Origin: Sphingobacterium oryzagri
GTDB taxonomy: Bacteria > Bacteroidota > Bacteroidia > Sphingobacteriales > Sphingobacteriaceae
Length of the DNA stretch: 64,000 nt
Direction of reading: 5' to 3'
Assembly: GCF_028736175.1 (NCBI RefSeq)
Contig: NZ_CP117880.1
Span: 4,402,001 to 4,466,000 of the forward strand
The first letter of the stretch is position 1. Every line of letters begins with the position of its first letter. Below are positions 17,806 to 26,209 of the stretch, in pieces. Below the pieces are notes generated by a model. It had not been told where the DNA came from. It searched no databases and was given only the letters and a program-made list of their open reading frames with translations. Made by a program: the position numbers and the translations under genes.

Positions 17806-20800
17806 TTAAAAACTTGCTCTTAACATTAAACCATACGTTCTTGTTGCCGGGCTCGTACCTGCGTTGCTTACTTGGTTTATCCAGTTTGATCCACCTGTCA
17901 TTTGCTCTGGATCCAAATCTTTCACCGAACGATAAACGAAGAACAGGTTACGGCCAAATGCTGACAGCTGTACATTTTTTGCTTTCAATTTAGCCGCAAC
18001 GCTAGTTGGCAATCTATAGCTCAATGAAAGTTCGCGCATTTTGATGTAATTATTTTTCTGTACGTATAGTTCATAACGGGAGTTAGAATACTGTGGTCCG
18101 CCCCAGTTATAGGTTTGCGCATAATACATAACTTGCGAAATGATATTCGTATTTGCAGATCCATCAGCCAAAACGCCATCCATCAACATACCGTTATGGT
18201 GAACCCTCTCGCCGTTGGGACCAACTTCGCCAGAGTAAGCAACTCCTTTTCCTTGCGCATTAACGTAATAACTCAATCCGCCGTGCTCAGCATCCATATT
18301 GTTTAAACTTTCTTCGGTCAATCCACGGCTGGTCATCCAGGCTATACCTGTAGGCATCACATGGCCGCCCCAACGAAAATCCAACAACACATCTAACGAA
18401 AATCTTTTGTATTCAAACGTATTCATCAAACCGCCGACAGCTTTTGGCATGGCGTTACCCGCTTTTACCCACGTATTTGGATCTACCTGGTATAATCCGT
18501 TGGCTTGTACGATCTTATTGCCATCAGCATCTCTTAAAAGCGGGTGTACCATAATATCGCCCATGGATTGTCCCACTTTGGAAACCAATTGTGCTGCGCC
18601 TCCGTCATAATCTCTGTGCAAAAGCTCGCTAGCACCACCAGGTAATGCTTCCACGATGTTTTTATTCATCGAGAAATTCAAGATCGAATTCCATCTAAAG
18701 TTTTCGGTTTGTACGATACCGCCCGTGATGGCAAACTCCCAACCTTTGTTACGTAGTGTACCTACGTTTGCTAAAATAGACGATGCTCCAGAAGTTATAG
18801 GTAGCGTATACGTCAAGATTTGATCGCGGATTTGTCCGTTGTAGTAAGTCACATCCAAACCTAATCGGTTATTAAATAACTTAGTTTCTAAACCAAACTC
18901 AATCTCGTGTTTCGTTTCTGGTTTAATCTTTTCGTTACCAAAACCCGAGGTTGGAACAGTGGTGTAAATTACAGATGCCGCACCACCTTGTGTACCTAAA
19001 CTCGTTTGCGTTAGGCTCAACGGACTTTGGTAAATAGAAGGATAGTTACCGACCACACCCCACGAACCTCTTAATTTTGCATAGTTCACGTAATCTGGTA
19101 AGGTGAAAGCATCGCTAATAATCAAACTCGAGTTCACTGATGGGTAGTACAACACGTTATTATCCGGGTGCATCGTTGAAATACGCTCGCGACGTAATGT
19201 TCCTTCCACAAACCAGTAATCTTTAAAGTTAAAATTTACGGAACTGAATAACGCGTCAGTCAATCGGTTTCTCACATAGTTATAGCGGTCGCTAAAACGA
19301 GCTAAATTAACGGATGCATTTAAATCGTACCAGTTACGCACACTTAAACCACCGTTCGTTTCGCGCTGCAAAAAGGTATCCTGGCTTTTCGTAGCTGTGT
19401 AACCTAGAAGCGCGCCAATTTTTACGTCTGGTGTGATTTGCTTGCTATACGTTGCCAATAAGTCGGTGTAGTATATATAGGCGTTTTGTGAACCCAGCGC
19501 ATAGAAACCCGTGCTGTTATCCAATGATAATGGACGCTCGGTAGGTTGTTTATCTTCGGTCTTCATCGAAGTAACGTCTGCCGAAAAGCGTGCGCGTAAA
19601 GAGAAATCACTCGTTACTTGCCACGTATTGGTAAACGATCCGATCAACCGATTGGAAAACTCATCATAGGTTTTGGCTTTGGTATTCCAAATATACTCCA
19701 ACACATCACCTTTGTAACCATTGTAGGTGATATTCTCTTCCGGTGTTAAACTCGGGTTTGTGCCAGTAACGTATTTATAACCCAAGCTAGTTTGGTATTT
19801 GTTAAGATACCATTCCGGGTTATCAAACGTAGAGATCATCCCGGTAAAGTTATTAATCATACGATCAGTCAAAAACGGTCTATTGTGCGTTTGTTGATTC
19901 ACGTAGTTAACCACCACATCCGTGGTCAATTTATCCCATAATTTAAAAGATGTATTCAAATTGGCTACATTTTTCTTATTGTAAGATTCTAACGACGTCA
20001 TTTCGTTATCCTGTCTAGTCAATGAAAAGCGCGTGTTCGAATTTTCGCCCGCATGACTTAGCGCCAAGTTAAAAATAGTATTGGTAGGGTTGTTAAAAAA
20101 CTTATCATACGAATTTTGTGCAGCGTAAGGTCTTATTTCGCCATCCCAAGATCGAATATCTTGCCCATCGAATTTAGGCCCGAAGTTTAAACTGGTATTC
20201 GCGACACCGCGCACGCCATCTGGATAGTAAAAAAACATATCCTGAGCCTGTCCGACGTTTGCATAAGAAAGGTCATATCCAGGGCCTCTGACGTCTTGAA
20301 ATCTTGGTAAATAAGCAATCCTGTCATGCGTATAGGTTGCATTAAAATCGATCGAAAAGCCTTTTCCACCTTTGCCTGATTTTGTCGTAACCATGACGAC
20401 ACCATTCATGGCTTCAGAGCCGTAAAGCGCAGCTGCCGAAGCACCTTTCAAGAACGATATTGACTCAATATCTTCTGGGTTTAAATCTTCCAACCCATTT
20501 CCTCTTGCGCGTTGATCTCCCCAATAATCTGAGTTATTAAAGACGTTCTGACGCATCGGCACACCATCAATGATCACCAAAGGCTGGGAATTTCCGGAAA
20601 TAGAGTTTGTACCACGGATATTGATATTGATACCCGATGTAGCACCACCCGGCGCGGCGGTGATCCGCACGCCAGGCGCTTTTCCGTAAAGCGCGCCAGC
20701 AAAATTGGGCGATCCCGTTTTGGTCAATTCTTCTGAAGCAACCGTACTCATCGCATATCCTAACTCTTTAGGTGCTCTTTTGATACCCATTGCCGTAACA

Positions 20801-21114
20801 ACAACCTCATCAAGGGCATCAGCATCTTCTACCAACGTGACATCTAAAACCCGACCAGATACGACCAGCTCTTGTGCCTCATAACCGACGGTGGAAAAGC
20901 GTATCTTATCCCCAACATTTGCTTGAACGGCATAATTTCCCGAATTGTCCGATTGGGTGCTTCTGTTCGTTCCAAGCACGCTAACGGTGACACCAGATAG
21001 GGCTCCGCTTGCAGCTGTCACTCTCCCAGTAACAGTTTGCTGTGCAAATAAAGCTGTCATGCTGAATAGCATCAACAACGTTAACATGCAACCTTTTTTG
21101 TAAAGTTTGCTCAT
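17806..21114 (-). CDS. SusC/RagA-like TonB-dependent glycan transporter (module 2)
   Basis: An outer-membrane oligosaccharide importer of 1102 residues with the same layout as the module 1 SusC: signal peptide ending LFAQQ, carboxypeptidase-regulatory-like domain (VTGRVTAASGALSGVTVSV), LDEVVVTAMGIKRAPKELGY, plug (ININIRGTNSISGNSQPLVI, ASAAALYGSEAMNGVVMVT) and beta-barrel ending RASF. The ATG at 21114 (MSKLYKKG) is chosen because the signal peptide begins there; the frame remains open upstream to 21174, and the last part of that extension looks like the coding tail of a ROK gene. Unlike in module 1, the ROK gene lies 256 bases away and does not overlap. SusD follows after 11 bases. Confidence 0.97.
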   Translation of the reverse strand: MSKLYKKGCMLTLLMLFSMTALFAQQTVTGRVTAASGALSGVTVSVLGTNRSTQSDNSGNYAVQANVGDKIRFSTVGYEAQELVVSGRVLDVTLVEDADALDEVVVTAMGIKRAPKELGYAMSTVASEELTKTGSPNFAGALYGKAPGVRITAAPGGATSGININIRGTNSISGNSQPLVIIDGVPMRQNVFNNSDYWGDQRARGNGLEDLNPEDIESISFLKGASAAALYGSEAMNGVVMVTTKSGKGGKGFSIDFNATYTHDRIAYLPRFQDVRGPGYDLSYANVGQAQDMFFYYPDGVRGVANTSLNFGPKFDGQDIRSWDGEIRPYAAQNSYDKFFNNPTNTIFNLALSHAGENSNTRFSLTRQDNEMTSLESYNKKNVANLNTSFKLWDKLTTDVVVNYVNQQTHNRPFLTDRMINNFTGMISTFDNPEWYLNKYQTSLGYKYVTGTNPSLTPEENITYNGYKGDVLEYIWNTKAKTYDEFSNRLIGSFTNTWQVTSDFSLRARFSADVTSMKTEDKQPTERPLSLDNSTGFYALGSQNAYIYYTDLLATYSKQITPDVKIGALLGYTATKSQDTFLQRETNGGLSVRNWYDLNASVNLARFSDRYNYVRNRLTDALFSSVNFNFKDYWFVEGTLRRERISTMHPDNNVLYYPSVNSSLIISDAFTLPDYVNYAKLRGSWGVVGNYPSIYQSPLSLTQTSLGTQGGAASVIYTTVPTSGFGNEKIKPETKHEIEFGLETKLFNNRLGLDVTYYNGQIRDQILTYTLPITSGASSILANVGTLRNKGWEFAITGGIVQTENFRWNSILNFSMNKNIVEALPGGASELLHRDYDGGAAQLVSKVGQSMGDIMVHPLLRDADGNKIVQANGLYQVDPNTWVKAGNAMPKAVGGLMNTFEYKRFSLDVLLDFRWGGHVMPTGIAWMTSRGLTEESLNNMDAEHGGLSYYVNAQGKGVAYSGEVGPNGERVHHNGMLMDGVLADGSANTNIISQVMYYAQTYNWGGPQYSNSRYELYVQKNNYIKMRELSLSYRLPTSVAAKLKAKNVQLSAFGRNLFFVYRSVKDLDPEQMTGGSNWINQVSNAGTSPATRTYGLMLRASF

Positions 21115-21370
21115 TTCGATTAAATTAAATTGTGTAGTAATAATTTGGCTTGTGCTCGCTCTCGCAGCGAACAACGCATTACATCTTGCTCGTTCGTACT
21201 TTTTCGTTTCGCAATTTTCTCGGCTTTACTTGCTTGTGGCCTTTCATCAAATGATCATGAGCCAGCGCCGACAATACGATTAATTGTTAGTCATTAAGTT
21301 AATAATTCACATCACCCACACCGAATATGTGGCCTAGCCACAGATTCACTTCGCGCTGCGAAGTTTTTCT
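21115..21370 (-). promoter_or_regulatory. Spacer between ROK 2 and SusC 2 with two small hairpins
   Basis: This 256-base gap carries two perfect short hairpins just after the ROK stop: ACTTCGC/GCGAAGT (21348-21364, loop of three) and TGTGGC/GCCACA (21328-21342, loop of three). Neither is followed by a T run on the minus strand, so they look more like RNA-processing or stability elements than terminators. On the plus strand the first is followed by TTTTTCTTT. No clear promoter for susC is seen, so read-through from the ROK promoter is likely. Confidence 0.4.
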
Positions 21371-22564
21371 TTATATATCTTTTGTTAGTTGCAATTTATG
21401 CTGCGGTTGCCACTGCAGCTGCTGTACCGCGATACAAGCCGACGCCAAAAGCTGCACATCAGTCAGTTCGGAAACCTGTAAAGCCGTATGCCTGGCTAAA
21501 CGCGGAATGCAATATTCCTGAATCGACGATAAAATTTGCGGTGTAAGTGTTTGCCCAAAAGCCGCCCCACGACCACTAATTATTATTTTCTCTGGATTTA
21601 AAATATGAATCAATGTAGCAATACCTTTTCCTAGCATATAAGCTATTTTCTTTATCGAACGGATAGTCAGTTGGTCACCAAGTTCGTAAGCGATCAGCAA
21701 TTGTTCAAATTGCAACCCTTTTTCTTGCGAAAACACCTCTTCTAAATGTGAACGCTCGCCATTCGCCAAAGAGGCCTGGATATCATCGAAAGCGCAATGC
21801 AACGACGCTTCCACCTCTAAGCATCCCTTTTTTCCGCAAGAACAAAGTTTACTCTCATCACCCAGCGGAATGTGACTAAATTCACCTGCGAAGCCGCTAT
21901 GCCCGCGAAATAACTTACCCTGAATGAGCATGCCCAAGCCAACTCCCCAATTAAAGTTAATCACCAGTGCGTCATCCACTTGCCTCGCGCTTCCGAAGTA
22001 CTTTTCAGCGATGGCAATAGCTGATGAATCATTTTCAATGTAGGTTGGAATGCCAAAAGCTTCAGTAATATGCTCACGCAAAGAAAATAAAGGCGAACCT
22101 TCGGCAAAGGAATTGTTAATACCTTTTTCTGCATTCACAAAGCCCGGTATCGTTATGCCTATTGCTAAAATGGATAATCCCTCAACCCGCGACAACGTGG
22201 CCGATAACATAGCCAGCAATACGGCATACACCCCTCGATCATTCTTTAATTCAATTGCCTGACTTTCAGAAGGAAAAAGCCGACGATTGGCTAGATCAGA
22301 CAGCGCGATACTGATAGAGTATTGATCGATAGCAACGGCGATAATGCAACCATTTACCTCGGTATTTAATGCAAAATTCATGGCCCGTCGACCTCCTGTT
22401 GATGCACGCAAACCGATATCGGAAACTAAGCCCCCTTCCAACAACTCATTTATTGCACGTGTCACCAATGGAATACTTTTGCCGATACCTTCGCTAATCT
22501 CCGCTATCGATTGCGTACTATAAAAGTACAGATGTTTCAAAATTGCTGTCTTTAGGCTATCCAC
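21371..22564 (-). CDS. ROK-family transcriptional regulator (module 2)
   Basis: A 397-residue NagC/Mlc-type regulator. The N-terminal helix-turn-helix (SIAEISEGIGKSIPLVTRAI, then RASTGGRRA) is followed by a ROK domain with the zinc motif CSCGKKGCLEVEAS, GEFSHIPLG and ENDSSAIAIAE. The kinase ATP motif is lost (AIDQYSISIA in place of DxGGT; NFNWGVGLG in the second motif), so it is a sensor and not a sugar kinase. The start is set at the GTG at 22564: a TTG at 22609 is in frame but falls inside the -7 box of the predicted promoter (22607-22614), and the GTG aligns exactly with the GTG start of the neighbouring ROK 3. It presumably controls SusC/SusD module 2 and itself. By eye it is about two-thirds identical to ROK 3. 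Confidence 0.93.
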   Translation of the reverse strand: MDSLKTAILKHLYFYSTQSIAEISEGIGKSIPLVTRAINELLEGGLVSDIGLRASTGGRRAMNFALNTEVNGCIIAVAIDQYSISIALSDLANRRLFPSESQAIELKNDRGVYAVLLAMLSATLSRVEGLSILAIGITIPGFVNAEKGINNSFAEGSPLFSLREHITEAFGIPTYIENDSSAIAIAEKYFGSARQVDDALVINFNWGVGLGMLIQGKLFRGHSGFAGEFSHIPLGDESKLCSCGKKGCLEVEASLHCAFDDIQASLANGERSHLEEVFSQEKGLQFEQLLIAYELGDQLTIRSIKKIAYMLGKGIATLIHILNPEKIIISGRGAAFGQTLTPQILSSIQEYCIPRLARHTALQVSELTDVQLLASACIAVQQLQWQPQHKLQLTKDI

Positions 22565-22606
22565 AATCGTTAGTTTAATTTGTATTATCCTATTAGTTAG
22601 TTGAAG

Positions 22607-22666
22607 CAAATGTAAAAGTTGGAATAATATCTTCCAAATACTTTTAAAAAAAATTAAAAAGTAATT
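22607..22666 (-). promoter_or_regulatory. Promoter of ROK 2 with AT-rich upstream element
   Basis: On the minus strand TTTG (22635-22638), a 20-base spacer and TACATTTG (22607-22614) match the Bacteroidetes consensus perfectly. Immediately upstream, 22641-22666 matches 24 of 26 bases with 16021-16046 before the module 1 ROK gene. Confidence 0.75.
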
Positions 22667-23173
22667 AAAAGATTATAATTTATAATTCCATAAGCTGGTA
22701 AAAATTGTATAGTTTACATTTGTAAGCTATCGAAACAAAAAAACATGCGAAATGCATTCGTACGGGCATTATTTTTAGCTCAGGTTGTTGCAAGATCAAG
22801 CCACTTTGTTAACAATTAAATAACATCGATTTTACAATAGGTCTAGAGTAATTAATTTTTTTGGACGTGATTTTTTTTTAAAATAATAACAGACCATCTA
22901 CGTAAGTCGTTACAATTCAATTCTTTTTGCAGATAAAACAGGCAAAAACATGCCATACTGAGCTTGCTCAAACGACGCTTAAGGGTAAAAATTTTGGTAG
23001 TAAAACAACGGAGATTGCCGAAATCCAGAAGCGATTGGAAAGAGATTAGCAAAAGCGGATGCACACAGCACTGCATCCTTATGAATAAACCGCCTATTTT
23101 TGTATGGAGTAATTAGCCCTCTTTACACAAAACGCCATACGCGAACAGTTGGCGACTGGCTACTTTGAGCGTA
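22667..23173. other. Gene-free A/T-rich region between two ROK genes
   Basis: About 500 bases between the ROK 2 promoter and the end of ROK 3 with no convincing gene. A 74-codon minus-strand frame at 22852-23076 lacks a recognisable protein pattern and is rich in rare-looking runs, so I do not call it. No terminator for ROK 3 is obvious. The size suggests a lost gene, such as a decayed SusC/SusD pair, but no remnant can be recognised by eye. Confidence 0.45.
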
Positions 23174-24367
23174 TCATACCACATTTGGCTGGGCTATCTT
23201 CGAATAATCAGAAAAGTTGACTTGCTGCATAGCTATGCAAACAGAAGCCAACAGCTGCACATGAGGTAATTCGGACACCTCAATTGCGGTTTTTGCGGCG
23301 AGTCTCGGTATGCAGTACTCTTGAATGGAAGATAGGATTTGAGGAACTAGCGTCGGGCCAAAAACAGCGCCACGACCACTGATGATGATTTGATCAGGAT
23401 TTAATATATGAATCAGCGTAGCGATTCCCTTGCCTAGCATGTAAGCAATCTCTTTGATGGCTCGAATAGTTAATTGATCGCCTTTGGCGTATGCCGCTTG
23501 TAATTGTTTAAATTGTATCGCTTTTTCTAACGTGCAAAAGTTTTCCAGATTTGATCGTTCGCCATTCGCCAGCGAAGCTTGTATGTTTTCTAAAGCACAA
23601 TACAGCGAAGCCTCCACTTCCAGGCAGCCTTTCTTTCCACAAGAGCAAAGTTTAGTTTCATTACCTAAGGGAATATGGCTAAACTCTCCCGCAAATCCGC
23701 TATGTCCACGAAATAAACGTCCTTGAAACAACATCCCCAGCCCCACTCCCCAATTGAGATTAATGACTAAGGCGTCAGCAACCTTCCTCGCTTTACCAAA
23801 GTATTTTTCGGCGATAGCAATAGCAGAGGAGTCGTTTTCTATAAATGTTGGAATTTGGAAATGCATACAGATGTTATCGCGGAGCGCAAACATCTGCGAA
23901 TCATCTGCGAATGAAGTGTTCAACCCTGTAAACGAATTAACGAATCCGGGCATCGTAACGCCAATTGCCAATATCCGGCTTTGGTCTACCTGCAGCAGCA
24001 GTTGTGCTATTAGCTGTAAGATTGCTTCGTATGTTTCCTTTTCTTGTTCCAAATGGATGCTTACCGTTTGTGCTGTAACCAGCACGGTGTTATGCACATC
24101 GAAAATAACGGCATTTATAGCGTACTGGTCTATCGCAACGGCCACAACTCCTGCATTCTTTTCCGCATTCAGCGCAAAACTTTTTGCGGGCCGCCCCCCT
24201 GTAGAAGCACGAAACCCCAAATCAGCGATCAAACTTTCCTGAAGAAGCTCGTTGATGATACGCGTGACCAATGGAATACTTTTATTTATTCCCTCGGCTA
24301 TTTCTGCAATAGACTGCGCCCCGTAAAAGTATAGTTGCTTTAGTATAATTGATTTCAGGCTCTCCAC
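23174..24367 (-). CDS. ROK-family transcriptional regulator, stand-alone (ROK 3)
   Basis: A 397-residue NagC/Mlc-type regulator nearly matching ROK 2 in length and sequence: helix-turn-helix (SIAEIAEGINKSIPLVTRII, RASTGGRPA), then ROK domain with CSCGKKGCLEVEAS, GEFSHIPLG and ENDSSAIAIAE. Its ATP motif is degenerate in the same way (AIDQYAINAV). It starts with GTG at 24367, aligned with the GTG of ROK 2 (GTG GA- AGC CT- AA-). The pair is a tandem duplication. In contrast to ROK 1 and ROK 2 it is not followed by SusC/SusD; the next gene downstream is ROK 2, 600 bases away. It could regulate the plus-strand NagX-like gene and the GH operons to its right, or act on both SusCD modules. Confidence 0.92.
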   Translation of the reverse strand: MESLKSIILKQLYFYGAQSIAEIAEGINKSIPLVTRIINELLQESLIADLGFRASTGGRPAKSFALNAEKNAGVVAVAIDQYAINAVIFDVHNTVLVTAQTVSIHLEQEKETYEAILQLIAQLLLQVDQSRILAIGVTMPGFVNSFTGLNTSFADDSQMFALRDNICMHFQIPTFIENDSSAIAIAEKYFGKARKVADALVINLNWGVGLGMLFQGRLFRGHSGFAGEFSHIPLGNETKLCSCGKKGCLEVEASLYCALENIQASLANGERSNLENFCTLEKAIQFKQLQAAYAKGDQLTIRAIKEIAYMLGKGIATLIHILNPDQIIISGRGAVFGPTLVPQILSSIQEYCIPRLAAKTAIEVSELPHVQLLASVCIAMQQVNFSDYSKIAQPNVV

Positions 24368-24948
24368 AAACTTCCATTTAAATTGATCTGCACTATGGTT
24401 AAATTAAGATTAAAACTACTAAAATAATATCACCTAGAGATGTCGAAATAAAATAAAATTAACATGGAAGACATCAGCAGATAGCCACAACGATTAGCTA
24501 ACATGGGGTAGGATAGAGCTACTCCAAGGCCGAGGCAGATCCGAAAACGAGCAAAACATATATTCAGCAGCCGCATTGTATCATTTTAAGCAGAAAAAAA
24601 TTCTGCTATATCAATAGCAACTAAAGACTAGTCAGAAAAAACTGTAATCGAAACCAACTAAATAGAAAGATTAATCATCGAGTTATTATTGACAATTCCC
24701 TTTGGAAATTAGTAGACAAAACATGCATATCGCTTTTCAAATATCACGCTCCAAATAGTAACAAAAAAAATATACATGTCGGAAATATCACGTTTAAAAA
24801 TCTGGTTAAGACGAATACTACATGGAGCATTATTAAATAATAATTGAAAATAAACAGCTGATTTTCATCGAAAAATTTTATCTTTCAAATGATTTGCAAC
24901 AGCAATATCCCCAAATAAACGTAAGTACAGCAGCAAATTAACTTATAC
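24368..24948. other. Gene-free region between ROK 3 and the acyltransferase gene
   Basis: A 581-base divergent intergenic region, strongly A/T-rich in its right half. It must hold the start signals of ROK 3 (minus) and the membrane acyltransferase (plus). I find no full TTFG-type promoter: candidates such as TATCTTTC near 24880 lack a well-spaced -33 box. No open frame with coding character was seen. Confidence 0.4.
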
Positions 24949-26160
24949 ATGAAACAACGATACTATTCCCTTGATGTTTTTCGAGGAGCAACGGTCGCGC
25001 TAATGATCTTAGTGAATAATCCCGGAACTTGGGCATATGCCTTCGCTCCGCTGAAACATGCACCGTGGCACGGTTGTACACCCACCGATCTGGTTTTTCC
25101 ATTTTTTCTTTTTGCCGTGGGCAATGCGATGGCATTTGTTATTCCACGCTTGCAAGAAGCAGGTGCTAGCGTATTCTGGCAAAAAGTTGTGAAACGTACC
25201 GTGCTGATCTTTGCTATTGGGCTTTTTTTAAATTGGTGGCCATTTGTACAATGGGCGGGCGACAGTCTACAGTTTAAGAGCTGGGTTGATAACACAGATC
25301 CAACAAAAGGAATACGTATACTCGGCGTTTTACAGCGCATTGCCTTGGCCTATTTCTTCGCATCTATCGCCGCCTACTATTTTAAACCAAAACAACTAAT
25401 TTATCTCTCAACCGTTGTGCTACTTGCGTACTGGGGACTTACGCATTTTTTCGGAGCGGATGATCCTTATTCGTTAGCAGGCTGGTTCGGAACCGCGATA
25501 GACAAACAACTTTTGGGGGTAGCACACATGTATAAAGGCGAAGGCGTAGCCTTCGATCCAGAAGGATTAATCAGTACCATTCCCGCTGTCGTTCAGGTCG
25601 TTTTCGGCTATTTGGTTGGTAGCTACATCAAAAATCAAGGAGAAGTGGATTGGCTTTGGCCAAAGGTGCCAAAATCCAATGAGCCTCATTTCAAATTATT
25701 ATCCGGCTTGTGTATCACCGGCTTTATCCTCGTTGTTTTGGCTTGGATCTGGTCGCTCGGTTTTCCGATTAATAAAAAAATATGGACGAGTTCTTATGTG
25801 CTGTATACGATAGGGCTAGGCACACTGACTATCAGCGGCATGATTTGGTTTATCGAAGTGCAGGGCGTAAAAAACAAACTCACCCGTTTCTTTGATGTAT
25901 TTGGAAAAAATCCCCTGTTTATATTTGTATTGAGCGGCTTACTTCCCCGGTTTTTGGGTTTATTTCGCATAGCAGATGGCGTTATGGATGACGGTTCTGT
26001 ACGCTATGAAAACGCATTGAGTTGGTTTTATAAGCATGTATGTGCAAAAATACCGGGCGATCCAGCCTGGGGGTCGTTGTGCTATGCACTATGCTTTTTA
26101 GCATTGATGTGGCTCGTTGCTTACGTACTGGATAAAAAGAAGATATATATTAAAGTTTAA
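24949..26160 (+). CDS. NagX/HGSNAT-like membrane acyltransferase (DUF5009)
   Basis: A 403-residue integral membrane protein with about ten hydrophobic helices and the signature of the heparan-alpha-glucosaminide N-acetyltransferase/NagX family: RYYSLDVFRGATVALMILVN at the N-terminus, the HGCTPTDLVFPFFLFAVG loop and helix, and GVLQRIALAYF. The human relative transfers acetyl groups across the lysosomal membrane to glucosamine; bacterial members often sit in N-acetylglucosamine or glycan loci (nagX), where their exact reaction is unclear. The conserved His in the APWHGCTPTDL loop corresponds to the region implicated in acetyl transfer. It is monocistronic, ends at a large shared terminator with the GH3 gene, and suggests that amino sugars are among the products handled by the locus. 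Confidence 0.88.
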   Translation: MKQRYYSLDVFRGATVALMILVNNPGTWAYAFAPLKHAPWHGCTPTDLVFPFFLFAVGNAMAFVIPRLQEAGASVFWQKVVKRTVLIFAIGLFLNWWPFVQWAGDSLQFKSWVDNTDPTKGIRILGVLQRIALAYFFASIAAYYFKPKQLIYLSTVVLLAYWGLTHFFGADDPYSLAGWFGTAIDKQLLGVAHMYKGEGVAFDPEGLISTIPAVVQVVFGYLVGSYIKNQGEVDWLWPKVPKSNEPHFKLLSGLCITGFILVVLAWIWSLGFPINKKIWTSSYVLYTIGLGTLTISGMIWFIEVQGVKNKLTRFFDVFGKNPLFIFVLSGLLPRFLGLFRIADGVMDDGSVRYENALSWFYKHVCAKIPGDPAWGSLCYALCFLALMWLVAYVLDKKKIYIKV

Positions 26161-26203
26161 ATCCATGTAAAAGAGCCGCTTGATGCGGCTCTTTTACATG
26201 GAT
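26161..26203. terminator. Bidirectional terminator with 19-bp perfect stem
   Basis: 26161-26179 and 26185-26203 are perfect inverted copies of 19 bases around a TTGAT loop, with the core AAAGAGCCGC/GCGGCTCTTT. The flanking A/T steps let it act in both directions, stopping the acyltransferase (plus) and the GH3 gene (minus), whose stop codons lie at 26160 and 26210. Confidence 0.92.
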
Positions 26204-26209
26204 AAACAA

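Noticed and set aside
21115..21174. N-terminal extension of SusC 2 to 21174
   Set aside because: The signal peptide begins at the ATG at 21114, and the extension has no counterpart in SusC proteins.
22852..23076. A 74-codon minus-strand frame between ROK 2 and ROK 3
   Set aside because: No ribosome site, no motif, composition like the surrounding noncoding DNA.
23754..24242. A 162-codon plus-strand frame opposite ROK 3
   Set aside because: Complement of a conserved ROK domain; the protein is Ser/Ala/Cys-rich shadow sequence.
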